NCBI GenBank assembly: GCA_022824865.1
Contig: JAJDZD010000039.1
Span: 1 to 55,105 of the forward strand
Reading direction: 5' to 3'
Source of the DNA: Chloroflexota bacterium
GTDB lineage: Bacteria > Chloroflexota > UBA11872
DNA: 55,105 bases
The position numbers and the translations under genes are program-made. The stretch's first letter is position 1; the number at the start of each line of letters is the position of its first letter. Shown here piece by piece: positions 24,830 through 33,327 of the stretch. The notes under the pieces were generated by a model, which ran no database searches, had not been told where the DNA came from, and saw only the letters and a program-made list of their open reading frames with translations.

Positions 24830-26626
24830 GTGACGTTTGAAATCGCCTTCGTCCTCGTCGTCGCGCTGCTGGCCCTGTTGCTGCTGGCGTTGGGGCGCAT
24901 TCCGCCGGACCTGATTGCCTTCGGTGTGCTGCTCACCCTCTTCTTTGGACGGGTCATTACGGTCGAGCAGGCGCTGAGCGGGTTCTCCAACCAGGCCGTC
25001 ATTGCCGTCGGCGCCATCCTCGTCATCAGCGCCGGCCTCACCTCCACCGGCGTGGCCGCGCACCTGGGCGCCTGGATTCGCCGTGTGGCCGCTCACAGCG
25101 AAGTCCGGCTGATTGCCCTCACCATGGCCAGCGTGGCCGTGCTCTCGGCCTTCATGAACTCCGTCGGCGCCTGCGCCGTCTTGCTGCCGGCCGTCGTGGC
25201 CGCCGCCCGCGAGATGAACACGCCCGTATCGCGCGTGCTGATGCCCTTGGCTTTCGGGTCCCTGCTCGGCGCCATGCTCACCCTCGTCGGCACTCCCTCC
25301 AACATCCTCGCCAGCGGCGTCCTGGAACAGTCTGGCTACGAGCCGTTTGGCCTGTTCGAATTCACTCCCTTCGGCGCGTTGGCCCTGCTCCTTGGCATCG
25401 GCCTCATTCTGCTCACCCGCAGCCGCTTGCTCCCCGTGCGCAGCGGCGGCGCCCAGGCCGCTCCGCCCGGCGTTGAGCACCAGGCCTACCGGCTGGACGA
25501 GCGCCTCTTCGAGGCCGTCGTCCCCGCCGATAGCCAGCTCGCCGGTCAGAGCCTGCTGGCCGCCGGCATTGGCGAAGCCTTCGGCATCGCCGTCCTCGCC
25601 ATTGAGCGCGAGGGCAACATTGCCGCCGCTCCCGCGCCCAGTGAAGTGCTGCTGGCCGGCGACTACCTGCTGCTGGGCGCTCGCGAGGCCGACATCGACC
25701 GCCTCCGCCAGGTGCACGCCCTGCAGGTGCAGGACAGCGTGCGCCTGGGCGCCGACGCGTTACGGGCGGGCTCGCTGAGCATGACCGAACTCGTCCTCCG
25801 CCCGCGCTCGGAACTGGTCGGGCAGACCCTGGAGGACGTTGACTTCCGTGACCGCTTCGGTTCCACCGTTCTCGGCATCTGGCGCGACGGCGCCCCGCGT
25901 CGGACCCGCCTGGCCAAGCTGGCCCTGGAGGGCGGCGACGCCCTGCTCGTCCATGGGCCGCCCCTGGCCCTGCGGCAGCTGCGTGACTCGCCCGACTTCG
26001 TCGTCCTCACGGAGGATGCCGAGACCGCGCCGCGCGCCCGCCGCGCGCCCCTGGCGGTCGCGATCCTGGTGCTCTTCGTCGTGGGCCTCATGCTGAACGT
26101 GGCGCCGGTGGCGATCATGGGCGTGGCCGCCGCGGCCGTGATGGTCCTAACCGGCTGCGTGACCATGGACGACGCGCGCAGCGCCGTCGAGTGGCGCGCC
26201 ATCCTGCTGATCGCCGCCATGCTCCCCCTGGCGGAAGCCATGCAAACCACCGGCACCGCCGCTTTCCTGGCCGAGCGTTCCACCGAGAGCCTGGGCGCCT
26301 TCGGTGCGCTGCCCGTCCTGGCCGGCGTGCTGCTGCTGACCTTCTTCTTCACCCACATCATGGGCAACCACGTCACCGCCGTGCTCATGGCCCCCCTGGC
26401 CATCGACGCCGCCGTACGCATGGGCGCCGATCCGCGCATGTTCGCGTTGGGCGTCGCCCTGGCCGCCACCTCCGGCTTCGCCACCCCCTACGCCCACCCC
26501 GGCAACCTGCTCGTCATGGGCCCCGCCAACTACCGCTTCGGCGACTTCGTCCGCATGGGCCTCCCCCTCGGCCTCCTCACCCTCGCCGGCAGCTTCTTCC
26601 TCCTGTCGCTGATCTTCGGCGTCTGA
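24830..26626 (+). CDS. SLC13-family permease with two TrkA-C domains
   Basis: 598 residues. An N-terminal half-transporter with about five helices includes NQAVIAVGAILVISAGLTST, MNSVGACAVLLPAVVAAARE and LTLVGTPSNILASGVLEQ. Two RCK_C/TrkA-C domains follow at about 222-294 and 315-393 (each with S-L-GQ-L and a GD-LLLxG ending). A second membrane half ends with HIMGNHVTAVLMAPLAIDAA and SGFATPYAHPGNLLVMGPAN. This is the architecture of the large SLC13/DASS-type anion permeases (sulfate, dicarboxylate, phosphate); the ion cannot be read. GTG 24830 lies 21 bp after the SDR stop, so co-transcription is likely. Confidence 0.87.
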   Translation: MTFEIAFVLVVALLALLLLALGRIPPDLIAFGVLLTLFFGRVITVEQALSGFSNQAVIAVGAILVISAGLTSTGVAAHLGAWIRRVAAHSEVRLIALTMASVAVLSAFMNSVGACAVLLPAVVAAAREMNTPVSRVLMPLAFGSLLGAMLTLVGTPSNILASGVLEQSGYEPFGLFEFTPFGALALLLGIGLILLTRSRLLPVRSGGAQAAPPGVEHQAYRLDERLFEAVVPADSQLAGQSLLAAGIGEAFGIAVLAIEREGNIAAAPAPSEVLLAGDYLLLGAREADIDRLRQVHALQVQDSVRLGADALRAGSLSMTELVLRPRSELVGQTLEDVDFRDRFGSTVLGIWRDGAPRRTRLAKLALEGGDALLVHGPPLALRQLRDSPDFVVLTEDAETAPRARRAPLAVAILVLFVVGLMLNVAPVAIMGVAAAAVMVLTGCVTMDDARSAVEWRAILLIAAMLPLAEAMQTTGTAAFLAERSTESLGAFGALPVLAGVLLLTFFFTHIMGNHVTAVLMAPLAIDAAVRMGADPRMFALGVALAATSGFATPYAHPGNLLVMGPANYRFGDFVRMGLPLGLLTLAGSFFLLSLIFGV

Positions 26627-26693
26627 CCAAGCCTCGGTTCGGTAGCCTTCCCCAAACACCCGCGACTAACCGATCCAGGAAAGGCCGGTTCCG

Positions 26694-27740
26694 GTGGTTC
26701 GAATAGCAATGCTCGGCAGCGGCTTCGTCTGCGACTTCTACATGAACGCCCTGCGCTACGTGCCCGATCAGCGCGTGGTGGTCAATTTCTCGAAGACCGA
26801 GGCCAAGGCCCAGGACTTTGCCCAGCGCTGGAAGGTGCCCGAGTCCACCACCGACATGGAGGCCGCCATCGAGCGCGACGACGTGGACCTGGTGGTGGTG
26901 GGGCTGCCCAATTTCGTCCACCGCGACGCCTGCATCGCCGCCGCCGAGGCCGGCAAGGCCGTCGTCTGCACCAAGCCCCTCGGCCGCAACGCCCCCGAGG
27001 CCGCCGAGATCCTGCAGGCCGTCCGCCAGCACGGCGTCTTCAACGGCTACCTGGAAACCGAAGCCTTCATGCCCGACGTGCTGCGTGCCAAGCAGGCCGT
27101 TGACGACGGCGCTATCGGCAAAGTGCTGATCGTGCGCGCCCGCGAGGCCCACACCGGCTCCCACGCCAGCTACGCCTGGGACGCCTCCACCAGCGGCGGC
27201 GGACCCTTGCTGGGCATGGGCGTGCATGCGGTGGCCGCCTGCCGCCTCTTCATAGGCAAGGACGTAATGCCGCAGGAGGTCATGTGCTGGGCCGACACCC
27301 TGGAACACGACGTGCCGTTCGAGGACAACGCCGTGGCGCTGGTTCGGTTTGAGAACCGCTCCCTCGGGCAGATCGAAGCCGGCTGGAGCAATCACGGCGG
27401 CATGGACGTTCGCACCGAAATCTACGGCGAGGACGGCCTGATCCACATCGACGCCACCCACGGCGTCCCCATCAAGGCCTTCAGCCTGCACTCCATGGGT
27501 TACGTGCAGGAAAAGGCCGACTCCGACACCGGCTGGACCTATCCCCAGTCCGACGAAGCCTGGCAATACGGCTACCACGGCCAGATGTACCACTTCGTCC
27601 GCTGCCTGGAAGACGGCACGCCAGCGGCGGAGGACTTTGAGGACGGCTATATCTCGAATGCCGTTATCGACGCCGCGTACCGCAGCGCCGAATCGAGGCA
27701 GTGGGAGGCGGTGGATCTTTCGGGGCTGGAATCGGCATAG
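26694..27740 (+). CDS. Gfo/Idh/MocA-family oxidoreductase
   Basis: A 348-residue NAD(P)-dependent sugar or inositol-type dehydrogenase. VRIAMLGSGFVCDFYMNALR is the Rossmann start, DVDLVVVGLPNFVHRDACIA the next strand and helix, and VVCTKPLGRNAPEAAEIL replaces the canonical EKP motif with TKP but keeps the lysine. REAHTGSHASYAWD and GGGPLLGMGVHAVAACRLF follow, with the catalytic histidine in the latter. AGGAAAGG at 26677-26684 sits 9 bp before GTG 26694. Such enzymes oxidise or epimerise sugars; the substrate is not determined. It stands alone between the permease and the toxin-antitoxin pair. Confidence 0.87.
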   Translation: MVRIAMLGSGFVCDFYMNALRYVPDQRVVVNFSKTEAKAQDFAQRWKVPESTTDMEAAIERDDVDLVVVGLPNFVHRDACIAAAEAGKAVVCTKPLGRNAPEAAEILQAVRQHGVFNGYLETEAFMPDVLRAKQAVDDGAIGKVLIVRAREAHTGSHASYAWDASTSGGGPLLGMGVHAVAACRLFIGKDVMPQEVMCWADTLEHDVPFEDNAVALVRFENRSLGQIEAGWSNHGGMDVRTEIYGEDGLIHIDATHGVPIKAFSLHSMGYVQEKADSDTGWTYPQSDEAWQYGYHGQMYHFVRCLEDGTPAAEDFEDGYISNAVIDAAYRSAESRQWEAVDLSGLESA

Positions 27741-27776
27741 CCGTATCCCCGGAGGTTGTTGCTGGCAGCTAGTGGT

Positions 27777-27817
27777 GGTCGGCCTCTGTAGGATTGAGGT
27801 ACCCGCACTGGCCGACC
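27777..27817. promoter_or_regulatory. Candidate toxin-antitoxin operator (8-bp inverted repeat)
   Basis: GGTCGGCC (27777-27784) and GGCCGACC (27810-27817) are exact reverse complements 25 bp apart, 40 bp upstream of the antitoxin ATG. An overlapping GACCGGTC palindrome is at 27814-27821. VapBC-like operons usually autoregulate through such repeats. This is a position-based suggestion only. Confidence 0.35.
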
Positions 27818-27857
27818 GGTCAGGGCTGCAGTTGGGCGGTTGAAGGGACGGGAGACC

Positions 27858-28091
27858 ATGCACACCGTGCGAGCCAGATTCGCCAATGGCGTGCTCGAAC
27901 CATTGGAAACGCTCGACCTCGACGAAGGTCAAGAGGTCACGGTGTCGATCGACGAGCGGACGACCAGCCGCCCCGGACGAGGCATGCGAGCCGCAGCTGG
28001 CGCGTGGAAAGGCACTCACGATCCGGCTCGGCTGAAGCGCGAGATCTACGCCGCCCGCCGCCTGACCTCTCGCCCGCGACCCGACCTGTAG
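27858..28091 (+). CDS. DUF104 (AF2212-like) antitoxin
   Basis: 77 residues. MHTVRARFANGVLEPLETLD followed by LDEGQEVTVSIDE is the DUF104 antitoxin signature: a short beta-hairpin domain with the x-NGVL-PLE-L-L-EG-EV pattern. A basic tail follows, which would contact the toxin. GGGAG at 27850-27854 supports ATG 27858 over the in-frame upstream start at 27840. It lies 4 bp before a PIN-domain toxin gene, the standard order for this class. Confidence 0.83.
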   Translation: MHTVRARFANGVLEPLETLDLDEGQEVTVSIDERTTSRPGRGMRAAAGAWKGTHDPARLKREIYAARRLTSRPRPDL

Positions 28092-28095
28092 GTCG

Positions 28096-28488
28096 GTGCG
28101 CTATCTGGTCGATACCGACTGGGTCATCGACTACTTCCACGGGGTCGAGCGAGCGGTGCGGCGTCTAAACGAACTGTCTCCTGAGGGTGTCGGCCTTAGC
28201 GTCATTGCGTTGGCCGAGCTCTACGAGGGCGTGTTCTTCTCCTCGAATCCGGAGGGGAACGAGCAAGCGATGCGGGACTTTCTCGTGGACGTTGAAGTCG
28301 TCGACGTTGATGACGGCGTCTGCCGGACATTCGCACGTGAGAGGGGCCGACTGCGGTCAGCCGGCGCACTCATCGACGATTTTGACCTGCTGATCGGGTC
28401 CACCGCCCTGCATCACGATCTGACCCTTCTCACCAACAACAGGCGGCATTTCGAGCGCATGGACGGCCTGCGTATCGTCTCGCTCTGA
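28096..28488 (+). CDS. vapC: PIN-domain ribonuclease toxin (VapC-like)
   Basis: 130 residues. The PIN fold's acidic quartet is visible: D6 in MRYLVDTDWVIDYF, E in SVIALAELYEGVFF, and two aspartates in GALIDDFDLLIGSTALHHD, followed by TLLTNNRRHFERMDGLRIV. PIN toxins are Mg-dependent ribonucleases, often against tRNA or rRNA. GTG 28096 is 4 bp after the antitoxin stop. With the DUF104 gene it forms a complete type II toxin-antitoxin module. Confidence 0.9.
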   Translation: MRYLVDTDWVIDYFHGVERAVRRLNELSPEGVGLSVIALAELYEGVFFSSNPEGNEQAMRDFLVDVEVVDVDDGVCRTFARERGRLRSAGALIDDFDLLIGSTALHHDLTLLTNNRRHFERMDGLRIVSL

Positions 28489-28575
28489 AGTGCTGAGCGG
28501 CAGGCACAGGCACTTGCTCAGGTCCCAAAGGGGTTCCGATGTACGAGGGGCCCGAGGATCGCTGGACTGGCGCCG

Positions 28576-29769
28576 CTACGGTGCCCTCGGGGGTACTTCG
28601 GCTGATTCAATTCGGTCCAGCATCCCGCGCAGGCCTTGCAGCGGCACGGCCTTGGCGTCGGAGCGGGATTGGGGGGTGGCGCCGCCGTAGATGACGGTTT
28701 TGGTGGAGATGTTGGGGATCAGGGCGGCGACGCGGTGCAGGGAAGTGAAGTAGTCGCTGGCGATGGTGGCGCCGGACTTAATCTCGATGGCACCGATGCC
28801 GCGGCCGGTCTCGTATAGGAGATCGCACTCCAGGCCGCGGGAGTCCCGGAAGAAGGAGAGGTTGGGCTGGAGGCCTCGGTTGAAGCGGTACTTGAGGGTC
28901 TCGGCCACGACCAGGTTTTCGAACAGGGGGCCGCGCAGGGGATGGGTGACGACTTGGTCCGCGTGCTCGATGCCGATAAGGAAGCTGGCCAGGCCGACGT
29001 CGTAGAAGTAGAGCTTGGGCGACTTGACCAAGCGCTTGCGGATGTTGGCGTGATAGGGCGGCAGCTGAAAGACGATGTAGCTGGCTTCCAACACCGTGAG
29101 CCACTCGCGCGCGGTGGTGTGCGAGACGCCGGCATCCGAACCCAGGGCGCTGAGGTTGAGCAGCTGGCCCACACGTCCCGCGCAGAGGCGCACGAAGCGC
29201 CGGAAGCTGGAGAGGTTGCGAATCCCGCCCATCCGCCGAACGTCCCGCTCGACGTAGGTCTCGAAGTAGTCGCCCAGGGCCTGCCGCGGCTCAAGTCGTT
29301 GATCCAGGATCCGCGGGTAGAAGCCTGAGAAGAGCATCTCGTCGATTGCGAGGCTGGCGCCAATGCGCTCGCGCTCCGCCAGCGAGAACGGCAGCAGGCG
29401 CAGCAGCGCCGTTCGTCCGGCCAGCGACTGGCTGATGGCGTTGGAGAGCTGAAACTGCTCACTGCCGGTCAGCACAAACATGCTGTTGCGCCGCCGCTCA
29501 TCCGCCAGCACCTGCAAGTAGGACAGCAGGTCAGGAACGTGCTGGATCTCGTCGATGATGGCGCCCTCGCCGAGTTGCGCGAGAAATCCGCGCGGGTCCG
29601 ATTCGGCGAACTGGCGCTGATCTGGCACCTCCAGGTTGGCGTAGGCCAGATCGGGAAACGCCGCCCGGCAGAGGGTGGTCTTGCCGGACTGTCGCGGTCC
29701 CGTGACGGTGACGAAGGGGTACTGCTGGAACAGCCGCGTAAGGCGACCGGCGATTTCGCGTTCGATCAT
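28576..29769 (-). CDS. DUF4143/AAA_14 ATPase
   Basis: 397 residues. An N-terminal P-loop ATPase has Walker A TVTGPRQSGKTTLCRAAFP, Walker B EGAIIDEIQHVPDLL and sensor FVLTGSEQFQLSNAISQSLA. A linker (FSGFYPRILDQRL) leads to the C-terminal DUF4143 domain: FETYVERDVRRMGGIRNLSS, a winged-helix-like GVSHTTAREWLTVLEASYIV, and a restriction-endonuclease-like FFRDSRGLECDLL with AIEIKSG. These are common, patchily distributed ATPases of unknown cellular role. ATG 29769 begins the conserved part; GTG 29796 is possible. A near-perfect inverted repeat (29791-29827) sits just upstream. Confidence 0.88.
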   Translation of the reverse strand: MIEREIAGRLTRLFQQYPFVTVTGPRQSGKTTLCRAAFPDLAYANLEVPDQRQFAESDPRGFLAQLGEGAIIDEIQHVPDLLSYLQVLADERRRNSMFVLTGSEQFQLSNAISQSLAGRTALLRLLPFSLAERERIGASLAIDEMLFSGFYPRILDQRLEPRQALGDYFETYVERDVRRMGGIRNLSSFRRFVRLCAGRVGQLLNLSALGSDAGVSHTTAREWLTVLEASYIVFQLPPYHANIRKRLVKSPKLYFYDVGLASFLIGIEHADQVVTHPLRGPLFENLVVAETLKYRFNRGLQPNLSFFRDSRGLECDLLYETGRGIGAIEIKSGATIASDYFTSLHRVAALIPNISTKTVIYGGATPQSRSDAKAVPLQGLRGMLDRIESAEVPPRAP

Positions 29770-29790
29770 GTTCGTCACGCTACGGCTGGT

Positions 29791-29827
29791 TTGCACAAAT
29801 TGCGAGTAGTACTTTCAAATTGTGCAA
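29791..29827. promoter_or_regulatory. Candidate operator upstream of the DUF4143 ATPase
   Basis: TTGCACAAATT (29791-29801) and AAATTGTGCAA (29817-29827) pair as an inverted repeat with one mismatch in 11. An AGTACT palindrome is at 29808-29813 between them. The stretch is AT-rich compared with its surroundings and lies about 22 bp upstream of ATG 29769, where a repressor could block the promoter or ribosome site. Confidence 0.4.
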
Positions 29828-29894
29828 GAAGGGGGTGCCCGGCCAAGCCGTCGTGGCGCTCCGGCGTCTGGCGGTGCCTGGCCTAGGACGCCCC

Positions 29895-31298
29895 CTAGCT
29901 CAGATCCCGCGCCTCGTTCCCAAAGCGATACGCAAACACCTGCCCGTAGCTGAACTCGATGTGGACCCGCACCCGTTCCCCCTTGGCCGCGCCCAGGTCG
30001 GGCGAGCCGTTCCAGGTCACCGCATGCTCCACCGAGTCGCCGCGGATCTCGTCGCACTCGTCCAGCGTCAGGCCGGGGATGGGCGTGCCGTTGCTGGTGC
30101 GGACCTCGACTTTGGCCCAGCCGTTACGCACATTGGCGTTGAGGAACAGGCGGCTGCCGCCCGCCTCCACGCGGTCCGTGACGATCCAGCCCGATTCGCG
30201 TCCGGCCGACAGCCCGGCGAAGCGGTCCAGGCCCAGCACAAACGTTCCGATGCCGCCCGTTCGGTAGTTCACCGCGTGCGCCTCTTCGCGGCCGTGGAAC
30301 CAGAACCGCATGCGGTCGCCTTCGCGCACCGGCGGGCTGTCCGACATGTTGACCCACGAGTCGTCCCAGCCGCCCTCGGCGCCCAGGTCCACGAACCGCT
30401 CCCGCCGGAACGGCCGTTGCCAGTGCAGACCGTCCAGGCTGCTGGCCAGCGTCACCCACATGCGCTCCACATCCGTGTCGTACAGGTTCACGAAGGCCAG
30501 GTAGCGGTTGCCGTAGACGATCGGCGCGATGTTGTAGAACTCCGTCCCGCGCGTGTCGAACGCGTCATTCCGCAGCACGATCGTGTAGTCCGACCAGTTC
30601 GCAAAGTCCTGGCTGGTCGCCCTGGCGACGACCCGCTTGTACGGCAGCGCCCCTGATCCCGGCGGCGCGCCGTTGCCCATGCGGGAGTGGTAACGCGGCG
30701 GCCGCAGGAACAGCCAGTAGGCTCCGCTGACCGGGTCCTTGATCGCCGAATGCCGGTCGCCGGCCTGCGCGTAGATCGGCTCCGGGTGCTGGGTCCAGCT
30801 AGTCCCGTCCGGACTGAACAGCGCGTACAACCCGTTGCCCTGGTCGCCATGAAACGAGTGATACACGGGAATCTTGTAACGCCGTTGCGGCCCGCCAACG
30901 TCGTCCACGATCAACCCGTGCGACTCCATGGCCCGGCAGCCCGGAATAAGCGAGGGCCGGTGGAAAATATTGTTGTTGGTGTTGCCGCCAAATTCGATCT
31001 GACCCAGATCGGGCTTGTTCCAGTTGATGCCGTCGTCCGACTCGGCATAGTTCAGGAGCACCTGGTCGCCTGTCGGGCTGTCGTAATCGAAGCTCCGGTA
31101 CCACATGCGAAAGCCGCCCGTGGTCTCATCCTTCAGGATGGACAGATCCATCCCCACGCCGCGGCCTTCCCAGGGCCGGTCGGCCGTCATGATCGGATCG
31201 TGCGAGCGCCGTTCCGGGCGCCCGATCGTCGGCGTCACGTTCCACGAGGCATCCACCTCGAGGTCGTCCACAAACAGATGCAGGTGCGGGTCGTACAT
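29895..31298 (-). CDS. Five-bladed propeller glycosidase-like protein (GH32/43/68 superfamily type)
   Basis: 467 residues, no signal peptide. The sequence has repeated D/S-DG-x-W blades: YAESDDGINWNKPDLGQIEF, ALFSPDGTSWTQHPEPIYAQ, ARATSQDFANWSD and LASSLDGLHWQRPF. There are acidic motifs (VDDLEVDASWNVT, KDPVSGAYWLFLRP) and a C-terminal beta-sandwich with GWAKVEVRTSNGTPIPGLTL. This matches the uncharacterised 'glycosyl hydrolase family 32-like' group, which often lies near sugar catabolism genes. A catalytic triad cannot be assigned with confidence. It is isolated, with 98 bp to the ATPase upstream region and 147 bp to the divergent lipoprotein. Confidence 0.72.
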   Translation of the reverse strand: MYDPHLHLFVDDLEVDASWNVTPTIGRPERRSHDPIMTADRPWEGRGVGMDLSILKDETTGGFRMWYRSFDYDSPTGDQVLLNYAESDDGINWNKPDLGQIEFGGNTNNNIFHRPSLIPGCRAMESHGLIVDDVGGPQRRYKIPVYHSFHGDQGNGLYALFSPDGTSWTQHPEPIYAQAGDRHSAIKDPVSGAYWLFLRPPRYHSRMGNGAPPGSGALPYKRVVARATSQDFANWSDYTIVLRNDAFDTRGTEFYNIAPIVYGNRYLAFVNLYDTDVERMWVTLASSLDGLHWQRPFRRERFVDLGAEGGWDDSWVNMSDSPPVREGDRMRFWFHGREEAHAVNYRTGGIGTFVLGLDRFAGLSAGRESGWIVTDRVEAGGSRLFLNANVRNGWAKVEVRTSNGTPIPGLTLDECDEIRGDSVEHAVTWNGSPDLGAAKGERVRVHIEFSYGQVFAYRFGNEARDLS

Positions 31299-31445
31299 GG
31301 CTGGCTTCTCTGTCCCGCGGATGCGCCGAGTCTATGCCGCGAATCGAACGACCGCTCCTCGGCCCCCACCGGTTCGCCCTACAATGTGGTCCGAACGCTA
31401 ACTGTCCCGTCCTCGCCCCGAGGTTGGAGAGAGAGGGCCATCCCC

Positions 31446-31634
31446 ATGTCCATCCGTCGATGGCGAACCGTCGCCGCGCTCCTGGTCGCCAGTGCCGTCG
31501 CGGCCACGCTATTTGCCGGCTGCGGCGGCGAGTTCGAGTTCAAGCCCAGCGGCAGCGGCCGCGGCCAGGGCGTCAACTACCAGCAGGCGCCCGGCTCGCT
31601 GTACGAAAGCACGACCCCCACGCCGTCGTCCTGA
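31446..31634 (+). CDS. Small lipoprotein
   Basis: 62 residues: basic start MSIRRWR, a hydrophobic stretch, lipobox LFAGC at 22-26 (lipidation at C26), then a short flexible Gly/Ser/Thr/Pro tail with no domain. GAGAGAG lies about 10 bp before ATG 31446. It would be an outer-leaflet anchored peptide of about 36 residues; no function is visible. Confidence 0.65.
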   Translation: MSIRRWRTVAALLVASAVAATLFAGCGGEFEFKPSGSGRGQGVNYQQAPGSLYESTTPTPSS

Positions 31635-31651
31635 CGGCGTGCCAGCCCTGC

Positions 31652-31681
31652 GGAGCCGGCGGGCGCTAGGTCGCCGGCTCC
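31652..31681. terminator. Hairpin between convergent genes
   Basis: GGAGCCGGCG (31652-31661) pairs perfectly with CGCCGGCTCC (31672-31681) across a 10-nt loop. It lies between the lipoprotein stop and the convergent phosphatase stop, with the right arm inside the last codons of the phosphatase. There is no T-run, so it may be a bidirectional but weak terminator. Confidence 0.45.
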
Positions 31682-32136
31682 TCCTGCTCGGACTCTTCCT
31701 GGAGAAACGCTTCGGCCGACTCCAGGTACACCTGCGGGAACCCGGCCACCGGCCGCTTGCCGGTAATGGCTCGCTTTGCCTCGGTTGGTGAGAGCCCGCG
31801 CAGCGCCCGCAGGATCACATAGGTCATCAGCGGCCCGCGGTGCACGCCCTCGCGGCAGTGCACGTAGAGCTGGCACGAAGGGTCCGCCAGCGCGCGCCGC
31901 GCGAACGACAGCCCCCGACGGAACCACGAGGCCGGCTTCGGCTCCAGGTCGTCCACCACCGGAACCCAGGTTGCCCTGAAGTCCCGCCGCACCTGAGCGC
32001 CATGCGGGTCCGTGCTCACGTTCAGCACGTGCGTGACCCCTGCCGCCTGTAGCGCGCCCAGCGACGCCGGGCTGGGCCGTCCTCCGACCCAGACACCGTC
32101 CGCCACCTCTGACGGTGGATACGGCTCATAGAACAT
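31666..32136 (-). CDS. Dual-specificity protein phosphatase
   Basis: A 156-residue cysteine phosphatase. GVTHVLNVSTDPHGAQVR is the entry strand, WVPVVDDLEP places the general acid aspartate region, and YVHCREGVHRGPLMTYVILR contains the signature HC-x5-R loop (HCREGVHR). Such enzymes dephosphorylate Ser/Thr/Tyr residues or other phosphoesters. The acidic tail EEESEQEEPAT-type is unusual but short. No kinase is adjacent. It converges on the lipoprotein gene. Confidence 0.85.
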   Translation of the reverse strand: MFYEPYPPSEVADGVWVGGRPSPASLGALQAAGVTHVLNVSTDPHGAQVRRDFRATWVPVVDDLEPKPASWFRRGLSFARRALADPSCQLYVHCREGVHRGPLMTYVILRALRGLSPTEAKRAITGKRPVAGFPQVYLESAEAFLQEESEQEEPAT

Positions 32137-32430
32137 TACAGATCCCCCAGTGGCAGCGCTTCGCCATCATCCCATCGCCGCGGCGCCGGCCCGCCAACGC
32201 CGCCGCGTTCGTCCAAACGGCACACATGCTGGACACGCGTTCGGAGACATGGTGTACACATCCGGGCCCAATCCCGCGGGTCCAGGCTGCGCCAGACGCC
32301 CGGAAGCCCGGAAACCTCGTCCTCCGCCTCCTTCCGTCGGCTAGGGCAATCACTGCCGCCGGCACCAGCGGCCGCTGCCTCTCACTCGTATCATGGCCGT
32401 CCCTGAAAGCCAAGTTGCATCGGGCCGCCC

Positions 32431-33327
32431 ATGTGGCCTTCGCCGGATCCTGCGCAAACCGCCGCGGTTGACGTGGCCGACGCCGTGTTTCCGTACGACT
32501 ACCGCGGCGTCCGGCCCGCGCTGGCCCGTGTGCCCGCCGATTCGTACGCCCGCGCCGCCCACGAGCTGCTGGACCGCCGCCCCGGCGTGGCCCTGCTGAT
32601 CACCGGATTTCCTATCAAGGGCATCGCCGAGACTGACGGCCCGCCAGGCGCCGCCGCCGTGGGGCGGGCGTTGCAGGCTCTGAGTTGGCACGTCATCACG
32701 GTCGTTGACCCCATGACCCGCCCCGTCATCGAAGCCCTCGGCCGCGACCTTGGCGAAATCGAGGAAATCGACGCCGATGGTGTCCCGCAGGCCGAAGCGG
32801 CCACCGGGCGTCTGCTGGACCGGATTCGCCCGCACGCCGCAATCGCCATCGAGCGACCGGGACTGACCGCGGATGGCCGCTTGGCCAACATGCGCGGCGA
32901 GACCCTGGACCCCTCGCCCGTCCCCATGGACGGCCTGCTGCGCGTGCCGATCAGCATTGGCGTGGGCGATGGGGGCAACGAACTCGGCCTGGGGTCGCTG
33001 GCCAGTTTCATGCGCCGGCGCCGCATCTCGCCGGCCCCTTGCGTCACCCGTGCCCGGCACGTGCTGCTGGCCTCCGTCAGCAACTGGGGCGCCTACGGGT
33101 TCACCGCCATGCTGGAGATGCTGGCCGGCCGGCCGCTGATGCCCACCGAGAGCGACGACCGGCGCTGGATGCGCACTATCGTGAAAGCTGGCGCCGTGGA
33201 CGGCGTCACCGCCCGCTGCGAGCCCACCGTGGACACCTTCCACTACGACCGCACCGCCAGCGTCCTGCACCGCCTGGCCGATGTCTGCGAAGCCTACGCC
33301 CGGACCAACGGCCGAGTCCCGGCATGA
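32431..33327 (+). CDS. D-glutamate cyclase, DUF4392 half
   Basis: 298 residues matching the glutamate cyclase-like C-terminal domain (DUF4392). Seen are LLITGFPIKGIAETDGPPGA near 55-74, AIAIERPGLTADGRLANMRG near 131-150, SIGVGDGGNELGLGSLASFM near 173-192 and the closing VSNWGAYGFTAMLEMLAGRP. In vertebrates this domain is fused behind a DUF1445 domain in DGLUCY, which converts D-glutamate to 5-oxo-D-proline. Here the two are separate, with this half first and overlapping the DUF1445 gene by 4 bp. ATG 32431 is used. Confidence 0.83.
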   Translation: MWPSPDPAQTAAVDVADAVFPYDYRGVRPALARVPADSYARAAHELLDRRPGVALLITGFPIKGIAETDGPPGAAAVGRALQALSWHVITVVDPMTRPVIEALGRDLGEIEEIDADGVPQAEAATGRLLDRIRPHAAIAIERPGLTADGRLANMRGETLDPSPVPMDGLLRVPISIGVGDGGNELGLGSLASFMRRRRISPAPCVTRARHVLLASVSNWGAYGFTAMLEMLAGRPLMPTESDDRRWMRTIVKAGAVDGVTARCEPTVDTFHYDRTASVLHRLADVCEAYARTNGRVPA

